Positions 44,743 through 53,054 of a stretch of DNA of 64,000 nt are shown here, in pieces. Both the position numbers and the translations under genes were made by a program. This DNA comes from Lachnospiraceae bacterium. Its GTDB lineage: Bacteria; Bacillota; Clostridia; Lachnospirales; Lachnospiraceae. Under the pieces are notes generated by a model that saw nothing but the letters and a program-made list of their open reading frames with translations, was not told where the DNA came from and did no database searches. The stretch's first letter is position 1. The number at the start of each line of letters is the position of its first letter. Location: the NCBI GenBank assembly GCA_022799175.1, contig JAAWNY010000009.1, positions 1-64,000 on the forward strand, written 5' to 3'.

Positions 44743-45333
44743 ATGATTCAAAACAATCAAAAAGTAAGTGGACAGGGGATAAGAAGAGACGAGACGAAAA
44801 ATATGATTTTATGCGCCATGTTTGTGACATTAATTGCAGCAGGGGCTTTTATTAAAATTCCGATTCCGGTAGTACCTTTTACCCTACAATATTTGTTTAC
44901 CATGTTGGCGGGCTTGTTGTTAGGGGGAAAATTAGGGTGCCTTTCTGTTTGTGTATATATTCTTCTTGGGCTTCTTGGGCTTCCGGTATTTGCTCAGGGA
45001 GGAGGGATCGGATACATATTTCAACCTAGTTTTGGCTATATCATTGGTTTTGCAGCAGGCGCCTATGTAACGGGGGTGATTGCCAATGGAAAGGGAAATC
45101 CCGGTTATCCACGTTTGCTAACAGCCAATTTTATCGGGTTAGGGATTGTATATTTTTTCGGAATGGTCTATTATTATTTAATGAGTAATTTCTATCTTGG
45201 CACGCCTATTGGATTGTGGCCATTGTTTTTGTATTGCTTTCTTCTGGCGGTGCCGGGAGATATTGTTCTTTGTATTGTAGGGGCAATTCTTGGAAAAAGA
45301 ATGATTCCTGTTATCAGGGCAGAGAGGATATAG
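44743..45333 (+). CDS. bioY: BioY, biotin transporter S component
   Basis: A 196-residue integral membrane protein with six helices that captures biotin (IKIPIPVVPFTLQYLFTMLAGLLLGGKLG, GGIGYIFQPSFGYIIGFAAGAYVTG). It works alone or with the shared ECF module, whose genes ecfA1-ecfA2-ecfT are at 57.7-60.3 kb. AAGGAGGCAAGGAAG precedes the ATG. It heads the biotin operon. Confidence 0.95.
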   Translation: MIQNNQKVSGQGIRRDETKNMILCAMFVTLIAAGAFIKIPIPVVPFTLQYLFTMLAGLLLGGKLGCLSVCVYILLGLLGLPVFAQGGGIGYIFQPSFGYIIGFAAGAYVTGVIANGKGNPGYPRLLTANFIGLGIVYFFGMVYYYLMSNFYLGTPIGLWPLFLYCFLLAVPGDIVLCIVGAILGKRMIPVIRAERI

Positions 45334-45335
45334 GG

Positions 45336-46304
45336 ATGGATGTTAAGACATTAGGCAATGAGATTTTAGATGGGAAAAAGATTTCTTTTGAAGAGGCTCT
45401 GTGGCTATATCAGCAGCCTTTGAAGGAACTATGTGAGAAAGCAGATGAGATTCGGGAGCATTTTTGTTCTAGTCGGTTTGATATGTGTACAATCATAAAT
45501 GGAAAAAGCGGACGTTGTTCGGAGGATTGTCGTTTTTGTGCCCAGTCGGCTCATAATCATACTGGTGCTTGCGAATATCCGCTTCTAGGAGCGGAGGAAA
45601 TTCTAGAGCAGGCAAGGACAAATGACCGGCAGGGGGTGTTGCGATATTCCATCGTTACTTCAGGAAAGCAGTTGTCGGATCGGGAAGTTGACCGAATGTG
45701 CGAGGTGGTGCAGCAGATCCGAGCAGAGACTGGGATTGCGGTGTGTGTGTCTTTTGGCCTTTTAAATGAAGAGCAGTATCGTCGGTTGAAAGAGGCTGGG
45801 GTGACTCGGGCTCATAATAATCTGGAGACTTCGCGAAGGAATTTCCCTAATATATGTACCACTCATACCTTTGAGGACAAGCTTCATGCCATTCATGCTG
45901 CTCAGGCTGCTGGGCTTTTTGTGTGTAGCGGAGGGATCATGGGACTAGGGGAGACCGTGGAGGATCGGATTGATATGGCGTTTACTCTGAGGGAGCTGGG
46001 GATAAAGAGTGTCCCGGTCAATATGCTCAATCCGATTCCTGGCACTCCATTTGAGGCGAACGAAAGGCTTACTCCTGGGGATATGCAACGAATCGTGGCG
46101 GTCTACCGTTTTGTTTTGCCGGATGCGGATATCCGTCTGGCGGGAGGCCGGGGATTGATGCCGGATAAAGGAAGCGGTTGTTTTCGTTCTGGTGCTAATG
46201 CCGCCATTTCCGGGGATATGTTGACGACGGCGGGAATTACGGTGGAGACAGATTTAAAACTTCTGAAAGAATTGGGATATGAGGTGAAGCGGCAAGATGT
46301 GTGA
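45336..46304 (+). CDS. bioB: Biotin synthase
   Basis: A 322-residue radical SAM enzyme that inserts sulfur into dethiobiotin. The radical SAM cluster is CSEDCRFC (Cys61, 65, 68), with the usual family segments SRFDMCTIINGKSGR and YRFVLPDADIRLAGGRGLMPDKGSGCFRSGANAAISGDMLTTAG. The ATG at 45336 follows GAGAGGATATAGGG; a longer upstream reading is not needed. Three bases separate it from bioY. Confidence 0.96.
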   Translation: MDVKTLGNEILDGKKISFEEALWLYQQPLKELCEKADEIREHFCSSRFDMCTIINGKSGRCSEDCRFCAQSAHNHTGACEYPLLGAEEILEQARTNDRQGVLRYSIVTSGKQLSDREVDRMCEVVQQIRAETGIAVCVSFGLLNEEQYRRLKEAGVTRAHNNLETSRRNFPNICTTHTFEDKLHAIHAAQAAGLFVCSGGIMGLGETVEDRIDMAFTLRELGIKSVPVNMLNPIPGTPFEANERLTPGDMQRIVAVYRFVLPDADIRLAGGRGLMPDKGSGCFRSGANAAISGDMLTTAGITVETDLKLLKELGYEVKRQDV

Positions 46305-47046
46305 GAGGTTGAGAAACGAGCAAAAAGATGGCTGCGGAAAAAAGCAGAAAGAATCCAGGAAGAGTTTGTTTATCACGGGAACCGGAACCGATATGGGAAA
46401 GACTTATGTGGCTGGCCTGATCTTGAAAAAATTGCATCAGAGTGGACTGTCTGCTGCCTATTATAAGGCAGCCATGAGCGGAAATGAACGCCGGGCAGAC
46501 GGGAGTTTAATCCCCGGAGATGCGGTTATGGTGAAGGAGATGTCAGGCATTTGTCAGCCTTTAGAGGAAATGTGTCCTTATGTCTATGAAAATGCGGTTT
46601 CTCCTCATTTGGCTTCGCGGATGGAAGGGAATCCGGTGGTGATGGAGCAGGTAAAAAAAGGATTTGAGGCGGTCTGTAAGGAATATTCTTATGTCACCAT
46701 GGAAGGATCTGGTGGAATCTTATGTCCGATTTGTCGTGATGAAAAGGAGCTTTGGCTGGAAGATATTATCAAAGCCTGTGATCTGGGCTGTGTGGTTGTA
46801 GCAGATGCAGGACTTGGCACGATCAACAATGTGGGATTGACCGTGTTTTATATGAAGGAGAGAGGAATCCCTGTAAAAGGGATTATCTTTAATCATTATG
46901 AGCCGGGGAGTGTGCTTCATGAGGATAATCGAAGAATGTGTGAATATCTGACTGGCATAAAGGTAGTAGCTTGTGTCAGGACCGGTGAGGAAGAATTGAA
47001 TATCTCTTTAGAAACTTTAAAATCCTTATATGAGGAGGAAGTATGA
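46297..47046 (+). CDS. bioD: Dethiobiotin synthetase
   Basis: A 249-residue ATP-dependent carboxylase that closes the ureido ring from diaminopelargonate and CO2. The P-loop GTGTDMGKT is at residues 28-36 and MEGSGGILCPI marks the magnesium and substrate site. It overlaps the bioB end by eight bases. A 20-residue lysine/glutamine-rich N-terminal extension precedes the usual start, so a later start is possible but no Met with a good site is seen. Confidence 0.95.
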   Translation: MCERLRNEQKDGCGKKQKESRKSLFITGTGTDMGKTYVAGLILKKLHQSGLSAAYYKAAMSGNERRADGSLIPGDAVMVKEMSGICQPLEEMCPYVYENAVSPHLASRMEGNPVVMEQVKKGFEAVCKEYSYVTMEGSGGILCPICRDEKELWLEDIIKACDLGCVVVADAGLGTINNVGLTVFYMKERGIPVKGIIFNHYEPGSVLHEDNRRMCEYLTGIKVVACVRTGEEELNISLETLKSLYEEEV

Positions 47047-48248
47047 TCTGGTATCCCTATGCGCAAATGAAAACCATGAAGGAGCCCTGGAAGATCGTGG
47101 ACGCTGAGGGCATTTATCTGGACACAGGGGAGAAAAAGCTGATTGATTCTGTTTCTTCTTGGTGGAGTGTGATCCATGGTTACAAACATCCAGAGCTTAA
47201 TCAGGCAATATTATCTCAGACGGAGAAGTTTTCCCACGTGATGCTGGGCGGATTGACTCACGAACCGGTGCAAAGGCTTTCCGAGAAACTTCAAAGCTGG
47301 CTGCCAGGGGATCTGGATTATTGCTTTTTTTCCGATTCCGGAAGCGTGGCGGTGGAGGTGGCGCTGAAAATGGCGTTGCAGTATTATATGAACCAGGGAG
47401 AGGAACAGCGAACTATGGTTCTGGCTTTGGAACATGCCTATCATGGAGACACATTCAAGACTATGGAAGTCGGAGATGATGAAGATTACCATTTTGTTCT
47501 CAAAGCTTACGGCGCCAGTTCCCATGTGAGGCATATTCCCACAACAACGAAGGCTTTGGAGGAAGCGTTTTTACAATATCACGACCAATTGAACTGTCTT
47601 CTGGTGGAACCCCTTTTACAGGGGGCTGGCGGAATGCGGATGTATGAGGTGCCGTTTTTAAAAAGGGCCAGGGAATTGTGTGATGAGTATGGAGTATTGT
47701 TGATTTTTGATGAAGTGGCAACGGGGTTTGGCCGCACAGGTAACCGGTTTGTAGCAGATCTGGTGTTGCCGGATATTCTGGTTTTGGGGAAGGCTCTGAC
47801 TGGCGGATATATCGGTCACGCAGTTACAGTGGCAAACCGCAAAGTTTTTGAGGGATTTTATGATGACAATCCGGATCATGCTTTGATGCATGGCCCTACC
47901 TTTATGGGAAATGCATTGGCATGTTCGGTAGCGCTGAAATCGATTGAGATTTTTGAAAAAGAAGACTATATGTCCAAGATTCACAAGATTGAGACCATTA
48001 CTCGACGGGAAATGGCCGGATTTTGTGCTCCACAGGTGAAAGAAGTGCGGATTTTGGGCGGATGTGTTTGTGTGGAGGTGAAGGATGCTGCCGCTCTTAA
48101 GGGATATCAACAATTCGCTTTTGAGCGAGGGATTTTTTCCAGACCATTCCTGAAATATCTGTATGCTATGGTTCCTTATGTGATCGAGGAAGAAGAATTG
48201 GTACAGGTTCTTCAGTGTATGAAAGAATGGTTTGACTCAAAGGAATGA
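47043..48248 (+). CDS. bioA: Diaminopelargonate transaminase (BioA)
   Basis: A 401-residue PLP enzyme that converts 7-keto-8-aminopelargonate to 7,8-diaminopelargonate. Signatures are YPYAQMKTMKEPWKIVDAEGIYLDTGEKKLIDSVSSWW, FSDSGSVAVEVALKMALQYY, and the PLP lysine in VLGKALTGGY. Its ATG overlaps the bioD stop by four bases. It is somewhat shorter than the E. coli enzyme (429). The operon has no bioF or bioC/H. Confidence 0.95.
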   Translation: MIWYPYAQMKTMKEPWKIVDAEGIYLDTGEKKLIDSVSSWWSVIHGYKHPELNQAILSQTEKFSHVMLGGLTHEPVQRLSEKLQSWLPGDLDYCFFSDSGSVAVEVALKMALQYYMNQGEEQRTMVLALEHAYHGDTFKTMEVGDDEDYHFVLKAYGASSHVRHIPTTTKALEEAFLQYHDQLNCLLVEPLLQGAGGMRMYEVPFLKRARELCDEYGVLLIFDEVATGFGRTGNRFVADLVLPDILVLGKALTGGYIGHAVTVANRKVFEGFYDDNPDHALMHGPTFMGNALACSVALKSIEIFEKEDYMSKIHKIETITRREMAGFCAPQVKEVRILGGCVCVEVKDAAALKGYQQFAFERGIFSRPFLKYLYAMVPYVIEEEELVQVLQCMKEWFDSKE

Positions 48249-48258
48249 CAATTGATAA

Positions 48259-48314
48259 CAGGCGGATTTTTTAGATCTTTGTTTCCATGAGATCTGAAAG
48301 ATTCGCCTGAATTT
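48259..48314 (+). terminator. Terminator after bioA
   Basis: CAGGCGGAT and AGATCT (48259-48278) pair with AGATCT and ATTCGCCTG (48290-48309) around an internal mismatch; a short T-run follows. Confidence 0.7.
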
Positions 48315-48399
48315 TATGAAAAGCTCGGGAGATTTTCTCCGGGAGAGGAAATGGGATAACGAATCGTTGGACCCTTCAAAACATATACCAATAGACCGC

Positions 48400-48441
48400 T
48401 TGTAATATCCTATAGATTGATATAAAATAACGTTATATCAA
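48400..48441 (+). promoter_or_regulatory. Promoter of the sigma-54 activator, covered by a palindrome
   Basis: TTGTAA (48400-48405), 17 bp, TAAAAT (48423-48428). A perfect inverted repeat, TTGATATAA (48417-48425) and TTATATCAA (48433-48441), spans the -10, so a bound dimer would block it. The half-site TTATATCA recurs twice in tandem at 51376-51393. The remaining bases to the ATG at 48541 show nothing further. Confidence 0.6.
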
Positions 48442-48540
48442 CAAGAATGAGATACCGTAGGATGCCTTCATAGGATAACAACAAGCTGCTTGTAGGTAGA
48501 TGAAGGCTTCATGAAGAAGGCATACAGGGAAGGGTCAGTT

Positions 48541-51483
48541 ATGAGAGAACGGATTCTAAAATTGATTGAGGGAGAAGACAGAAAAAACCCGTTGACTGAT
48601 GATGAAATAGCTGTCCGCCTGGGAGTCAATCGCAAAACTGTCACGATGAACCGGCAGGAGGCAGGGATTGCGGATTCCAGGGAGAGGAAAAGGCCGTTAT
48701 TGAAGGCTAGGATTCGGGAGTTGATGAAGGCAATTCCTTCTATGTCTGAACGTGAGCTAACCAGGCGCCTGGAGGAAGAAGGATTTGTTGTAGGAAAGTA
48801 TGTGGTTGGCAGGCTGGCAGAGGAGATTCGCAAGGAGTATCCGTGGATGATGAGAAGAACAAAAGAAGATGTGACAGAAGATGAAGGTGCAAAAGAACCT
48901 GGCACAAAGGTATCTGTCGCTGTCGTGGCAGAAAAGCCGGATGCCAGTGTGTTCCGGAATTTTATTGGCTACAGAGGGAGTCTGATGAATCAGATTTCCC
49001 AGGCACAGGCTGCGGTTCTCTATCCGCCCAAAGGGCTTCATTGCCTGATTTATGGACCATCAGGAGTGGGGAAAAGTTATCTGGCGGAGTTGATGCACAG
49101 CTTTGCTTGTGGGACAGAAAATTTTGGTAAAAACCCGCCATATTTTGCTTTTAATTGCGCGGACTACGCCGACAATCCACAATTGCTTTTAGCGCAATTG
49201 TTTGGCTACAATAAAGGCAGCTTTACAGGAGCGGACAGAGATCGCAAGGGCGTGGTGGAGCTGTGTAACGGAGGAATATTATTTCTGGATGAAGTTCACC
49301 GTCTTTCGCCAGAGGGGCAGGAGATACTGTTCTATTTGATGGATAAAGGAAAATTTCGCAGGCTGGGGGAAGTGGATACTCAGCGAGAAAGTCATCTGAT
49401 GATTATCGCCGCCACAACGGAAAATCCTCAGAGCTCGTTGCTGGCGACTTTTCGCAGAAGAATTCCCATGATTATTGAGATCCCCTCTTTACGAGAGCGT
49501 CCACAGGAGGAATGCCTGGAATTTATCAGCAATTTTTTCTGGCAGGAAGCCAGTTTATTGGGAAAATATATCGTTGTAAAAAAGGAAGTTTTGCAGTATC
49601 TAATGAGCGTTGATTATGTGGGAAATGTTGGTCAGGTCAAGTCTGACATTAAGGTATGTTGTGCAAAGGCATTTCTGGAGAGTAAACGCAGAAGACGGGA
49701 AACGATTGTGGTAGATTTTGCTTGTTTGACTGGGGATTTGAAGAGCGCTCATTTGTTGGATTATGCCAATCGCAATCCGCGTCTAACACAGGAGGACATG
49801 CATTTTTATCCGGAGGGCAGACCAGGAGAACAGAGACAGGGAGAAGAACTGAAAAATTGGGACATTTATCGGATTTTGGAGCGGACCTATGATCGGCTTG
49901 TTCGCGCGGGAGTCAGTGAGGGAGAGATCAATAGCAGGCTGACAGCGGAGATTGAGACGCAATTTTCTCAGGGAATTCGCCAAATTGAACGTTCCCGTTT
50001 TAGTGGAGATGAGATGGAAACCATTGTAGGCGGGGAAATTATGAAAGTGACCCGAGATATCTATCAAATGGCAAGGCAATATTTTCCCGATTTGCGAGAG
50101 GCACTTTTATGTCCGCTGGCAGTACATATGAAAATGGCACTTCAGAGAAATGAGGGCAAAAGCCGGGTGGCAACCAGAGTGCAAGGTTTGAAAGAGCGTT
50201 ACCGGAAAGAATATGAAGCGGCGGCGATGATTTGGCAGGAAATTAGCCGGAAATATTATCTCAGTATGCCAGAAGAAGAGATCGGATTTTTGGCGATGTA
50301 CTTGTACCGGTTTCGGGAACATGAGGAGATCGGAAAAAACCGAATTCGTGTGTTGGTGGTTTCTCATGGAGCTGTGGCTTGTGGAATGGCAGAGGTGGCG
50401 AATGCGGTTTTGGGAACCGATCATGCCAAGGGGCTGGAGATGAATCTGATGGATTCTCCGGCAGAGATGACAGAAAAGGTGATTCAGGCAGCTTTAGTAT
50501 TGAACCAGGGAAAGGGAATCATTATTTTGGCTGATATGGGATCTCTGATGCTAGTGGGAGATAAGATTCGAGAGCGGCTGGGAATTTCCGTGGGGATCGT
50601 GGGGCGAACCGATACCATGATGGTGATTGAGGCAGTGCGCAGGACGCTCTGGACAGATGACAGCCTGGAGCAAATCGTGGAGGCTCTGGATGTGAAGAGA
50701 TTTGCGGCGGCGAGGGAGACCGGAAAGAGGTCAAATAAAAAGGCCGTGCTATGCTTGTGCATTACCGGAGAAGGCTCGGCAAAGATGTTGCGGGATTTTG
50801 TGGAAGAACGTTTAAAGAGCAGTCTGGGAGGAGTCGAAGTTCTGGTTCGGGGATATATTGAGGCGGCAGATGTCAGCCAGATCATTCGCAAAGTGGAAGA
50901 GAGTTATGAGATTTTGGCGATTGTAGGAACAATTGATCCAGAACAGGAGGTATATCCTTTTTTATCTCTGCAAAAGGTTTATTCGGGAAATGGTCTGAGT
51001 ATACTTCGAAAGATTTTAAAGCGCAGACAGTTAATGGAAGAAAACGATCTCAAAGAAGTAATTCATTCCCATTATATTTCCCTATCTTCTGGCAGGAGAT
51101 ATAAAGATGAGCTTTTGGATGAGATGATTGGCCGGTTGGCGGAAGATGGATACGTGGAACCAGGATTTTTACTCAGTGTGTATAAGCGGGAAGGTATGAT
51201 GACCACGGTGCTCAACGGGGGAATTGCGATTCCGCATGGAAATCCTGAGCATGTCCGAAAACCAGTCATTGCAGTAACAAAATTGGACACACCGGTAGTT
51301 TGGGATGGGATCAACACAGTGGATCTAATTTTTGTCCTGGCATTGGATGAAAAATCAAAAAAATATTTTGAGCAATTATATCAGATTATATCAGATGAAT
51401 CCATGGTTTCTGCACTACGTGAATGTATGAGAACGGAAGAAATCTATCGAATTTTATGTAAAAGTACAAAATCAGACAAATAA
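48541..51483 (+). CDS. LevR-type sigma-54-dependent activator with PTS regulation domains
   Basis: A 980-residue regulator. An N-terminal helical part (1-75) holds an HTH that resembles the RpoN box (RKTVTMNRQE and DSRERKRP). The AAA+ domain has Walker A GPSGVGKS (172-179), a GSFTGA loop (226-231) in place of GAFTGA, and Walker B GGILFLDEV (244-252). A PRD (about 445-600) has His529. An EIIA-Man-like domain follows with His609 (VVSHGAVA). A GatB-like segment (about 735-830) and an EIIA-Fru-like domain with His899 (AIPHG) end it. Phosphorylation by HPr and EIIB should tune it. The ATG at 48541 has GGAAGGG. It controls the downstream operon through the -24/-12 promoter. Confidence 0.88.
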   Translation: MRERILKLIEGEDRKNPLTDDEIAVRLGVNRKTVTMNRQEAGIADSRERKRPLLKARIRELMKAIPSMSERELTRRLEEEGFVVGKYVVGRLAEEIRKEYPWMMRRTKEDVTEDEGAKEPGTKVSVAVVAEKPDASVFRNFIGYRGSLMNQISQAQAAVLYPPKGLHCLIYGPSGVGKSYLAELMHSFACGTENFGKNPPYFAFNCADYADNPQLLLAQLFGYNKGSFTGADRDRKGVVELCNGGILFLDEVHRLSPEGQEILFYLMDKGKFRRLGEVDTQRESHLMIIAATTENPQSSLLATFRRRIPMIIEIPSLRERPQEECLEFISNFFWQEASLLGKYIVVKKEVLQYLMSVDYVGNVGQVKSDIKVCCAKAFLESKRRRRETIVVDFACLTGDLKSAHLLDYANRNPRLTQEDMHFYPEGRPGEQRQGEELKNWDIYRILERTYDRLVRAGVSEGEINSRLTAEIETQFSQGIRQIERSRFSGDEMETIVGGEIMKVTRDIYQMARQYFPDLREALLCPLAVHMKMALQRNEGKSRVATRVQGLKERYRKEYEAAAMIWQEISRKYYLSMPEEEIGFLAMYLYRFREHEEIGKNRIRVLVVSHGAVACGMAEVANAVLGTDHAKGLEMNLMDSPAEMTEKVIQAALVLNQGKGIIILADMGSLMLVGDKIRERLGISVGIVGRTDTMMVIEAVRRTLWTDDSLEQIVEALDVKRFAAARETGKRSNKKAVLCLCITGEGSAKMLRDFVEERLKSSLGGVEVLVRGYIEAADVSQIIRKVEESYEILAIVGTIDPEQEVYPFLSLQKVYSGNGLSILRKILKRRQLMEENDLKEVIHSHYISLSSGRRYKDELLDEMIGRLAEDGYVEPGFLLSVYKREGMMTTVLNGGIAIPHGNPEHVRKPVIAVTKLDTPVVWDGINTVDLIFVLALDEKSKKYFEQLYQIISDESMVSALRECMRTEEIYRILCKSTKSDK
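51376..51393 (+). promoter_or_regulatory. Putative upstream activator sites, tandem TTATATCA
   Basis: TTATATCA at 51376-51383 and 51386-51393, a 10-bp period, inside the last codons of the activator gene. They are about 105 bp upstream of the -12 element, at the normal enhancer distance for sigma-54 activators, and equal one arm of the palindrome at 48417-48441. They also encode ordinary residues (LYQIIS), so chance is not excluded. Confidence 0.45.
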
Positions 51484-51499
51484 TGGCATTGTTCTTGCT
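51484..51499 (+). promoter_or_regulatory. Sigma-54 promoter (-24/-12)
   Basis: TGGCATTGTTCTTGCT has GG and GC at the obligatory spacing (10 bases between them). It starts one base after the activator's stop codon and 33 bases before the aldolase ATG; it should need both sigma-54 and the activator. Confidence 0.85.
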
Positions 51500-51531
51500 C
51501 CATTATAGATAGTGAAAGGAGTGAGGATGAT

Positions 51532-52164
51532 ATGGAAATTCAGAATTTTCCAAAAGTAACGGTCATTTTAAGGGGCTACACCTATCCGCAGATTCGAACG
51601 GTTGTGAAAAATCTTGTGGGAAGTAAACTGTGCTCCGTCGAGATTACCATGAATACGCCAGGGGCTCTGGAGGCAATTGAGAAAATCAGCCAAGAGTTCG
51701 GGGATTCTGTCATGGTCGGCGCAGGTACAGTGCTTACCTATGAGGAGGCGCAAGCATCGATCGGGGCAGGTGCGGCCTTTCTTTTGTCTCCCACCATGCT
51801 GAATAAGAAGATTCTGGATCTGTGCAGAGAGAAGCATGTGCTTAGCGTACCAGGTGCATTTTCTCCCACAGAAATCAAAAAGAGTTTTGAGGATGGTGCG
51901 GACATTGTGAAGGTATTTCCGGCAGCTAGATTGGGGAGCAGATATCTGTCGGATATAGCAGCGCCTTTGGGAAAAATGCCGTTAATGGTAGTGGGAGGAA
52001 TCGGGACTGCCAATGTTGCAGAATATTTTCAGGCAGGTGCGTCTTTTGCGGGGATCGCTTCCGGAATTTTTAACAAGGAGGATATCCTCAATCAGAACGA
52101 AGAGGGGATTTGGAAATCCATCTGTGAGATGGAGAATAAATTGCGCGAGCTGGAAGGAGAGTGA
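51532..52164 (+). CDS. eda: KDPG/KHG aldolase (2-keto-3-deoxy-6-phosphogluconate aldolase)
   Basis: A 210-residue class I aldolase that cleaves 2-keto-3-deoxy-6-phospho-sugar acids to pyruvate and glyceraldehyde-3-phosphate. The glutamate of VEIT, the GAGTVL turn, PGAFSPTEI and the Schiff-base lysine in VKVFPA are present. GAAAGGAG precedes the ATG. It is the first gene of the sigma-54 operon. 4-hydroxy-2-oxoglutarate aldolase activity is possible, as in many Eda proteins; KDPGal-type specificity cannot be excluded. Confidence 0.9.
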   Translation: MEIQNFPKVTVILRGYTYPQIRTVVKNLVGSKLCSVEITMNTPGALEAIEKISQEFGDSVMVGAGTVLTYEEAQASIGAGAAFLLSPTMLNKKILDLCREKHVLSVPGAFSPTEIKKSFEDGADIVKVFPAARLGSRYLSDIAAPLGKMPLMVVGGIGTANVAEYFQAGASFAGIASGIFNKEDILNQNEEGIWKSICEMENKLRELEGE

Positions 52165-52168
52165 TGGT

Positions 52169-52633
52169 ATGAGTATTGCATTTGATCAATCTCTGATTTT
52201 GAGGATTGAAAATGCGAAAACGAATACGGAGGTTCTGACGCGGATGTGTGAACATCTCTGCGAGAAAGAGATTGTCAAAGATACTTATTGTGAGGCAATT
52301 CTGGAGCGGGAGAGGAATTTCCCCACAGGATTAAATACTCATGGAATTAATGTGGCGATTCCTCATGCGGATGTATGTCATGTGAATAAAGCATCGCTGT
52401 GTGTGGCAGTATTGGAGCCGACTGTGGATTTTCACGCTATGGATGAACCAGAGGATGCGGTAGCGGTGAGTCTGGTGATTATGCTGGTGCTCACAGAACC
52501 TCATGGACATCTGGAAATGCTTCAAAAGATTGTTGGATTGATTCAGAATCAGGAGGATGTCAAGCAGATTATAGCGGCGGAGGATAAAAGAGATATTGAG
52601 ATGGTAATTCGAAGACATTTGCTGGAGACATAA
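52169..52633 (+). CDS. PTS EIIA component (Gat/fructose type)
   Basis: A 154-residue phosphocarrier protein. The phosphorylated histidine is His66 in NVAIPHADVCHV, in the pattern of EIIA-fru/EIIA-gat. It accepts phosphate from HPr and passes it to the EIIB at 52718. The ATG at 52169 lies four bases after the aldolase stop, with AAGGAGA upstream; a longer open frame overlaps eda and is not used. Confidence 0.92.
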   Translation: MSIAFDQSLILRIENAKTNTEVLTRMCEHLCEKEIVKDTYCEAILERERNFPTGLNTHGINVAIPHADVCHVNKASLCVAVLEPTVDFHAMDEPEDAVAVSLVIMLVLTEPHGHLEMLQKIVGLIQNQEDVKQIIAAEDKRDIEMVIRRHLLET

Positions 52634-52717
52634 AGGTTGAAAGTAAAACGTCGGGAATTTATCTGGATGATGCAGTAAAAATTTTAGAAAAAAATAAAAA
52701 AGGAAAGGAAAATAATT

Positions 52718-52999
52718 ATGAAGAGAGTATTAGTGGCATGTGGAAACGGGATTGCAACTTCTACGGTTGTGGCGACCAAGATTCGGGAGAAATGTGAAGA
52801 GAACGGCGTTGCGGTTACGGTTAATCAGTGCAAGCTGTTGGAGGTGGAATCGAAAGCGGATGATTATGATCTTTTGGTAACCACTGGGAAATTTACTGGC
52901 GGTACGGTGACGATTCCAGTAATCACGGCAATTTCTCTGTTGACGGGAATTGGTGAGGATGCAACTCTGGAACAGATTGTGGAGGAGTTAAAAAAATAA
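52718..52999 (+). CDS. PTS EIIB component (Gat type)
   Basis: A 93-residue protein. Cys8 in VACGNGIATST is the phosphorylated residue, followed by the family pattern. It transfers phosphate to the sugar bound by the EIIC at 53055. Complete. Confidence 0.93.
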   Translation: MKRVLVACGNGIATSTVVATKIREKCEENGVAVTVNQCKLLEVESKADDYDLLVTTGKFTGGTVTIPVITAISLLTGIGEDATLEQIVEELKK

Positions 53000-53054
53000 A
53001 AGAACAGGATACAAAGAAAAAGAAAATGCAGTAATATGAGTGGAGGAAGGCAAT

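Noticed and set aside
52013-52168. N-terminal extension of the EIIA gene
   Set aside because: The frame is open by chance inside eda; EIIA homology starts at 52169 with a good ribosome site.
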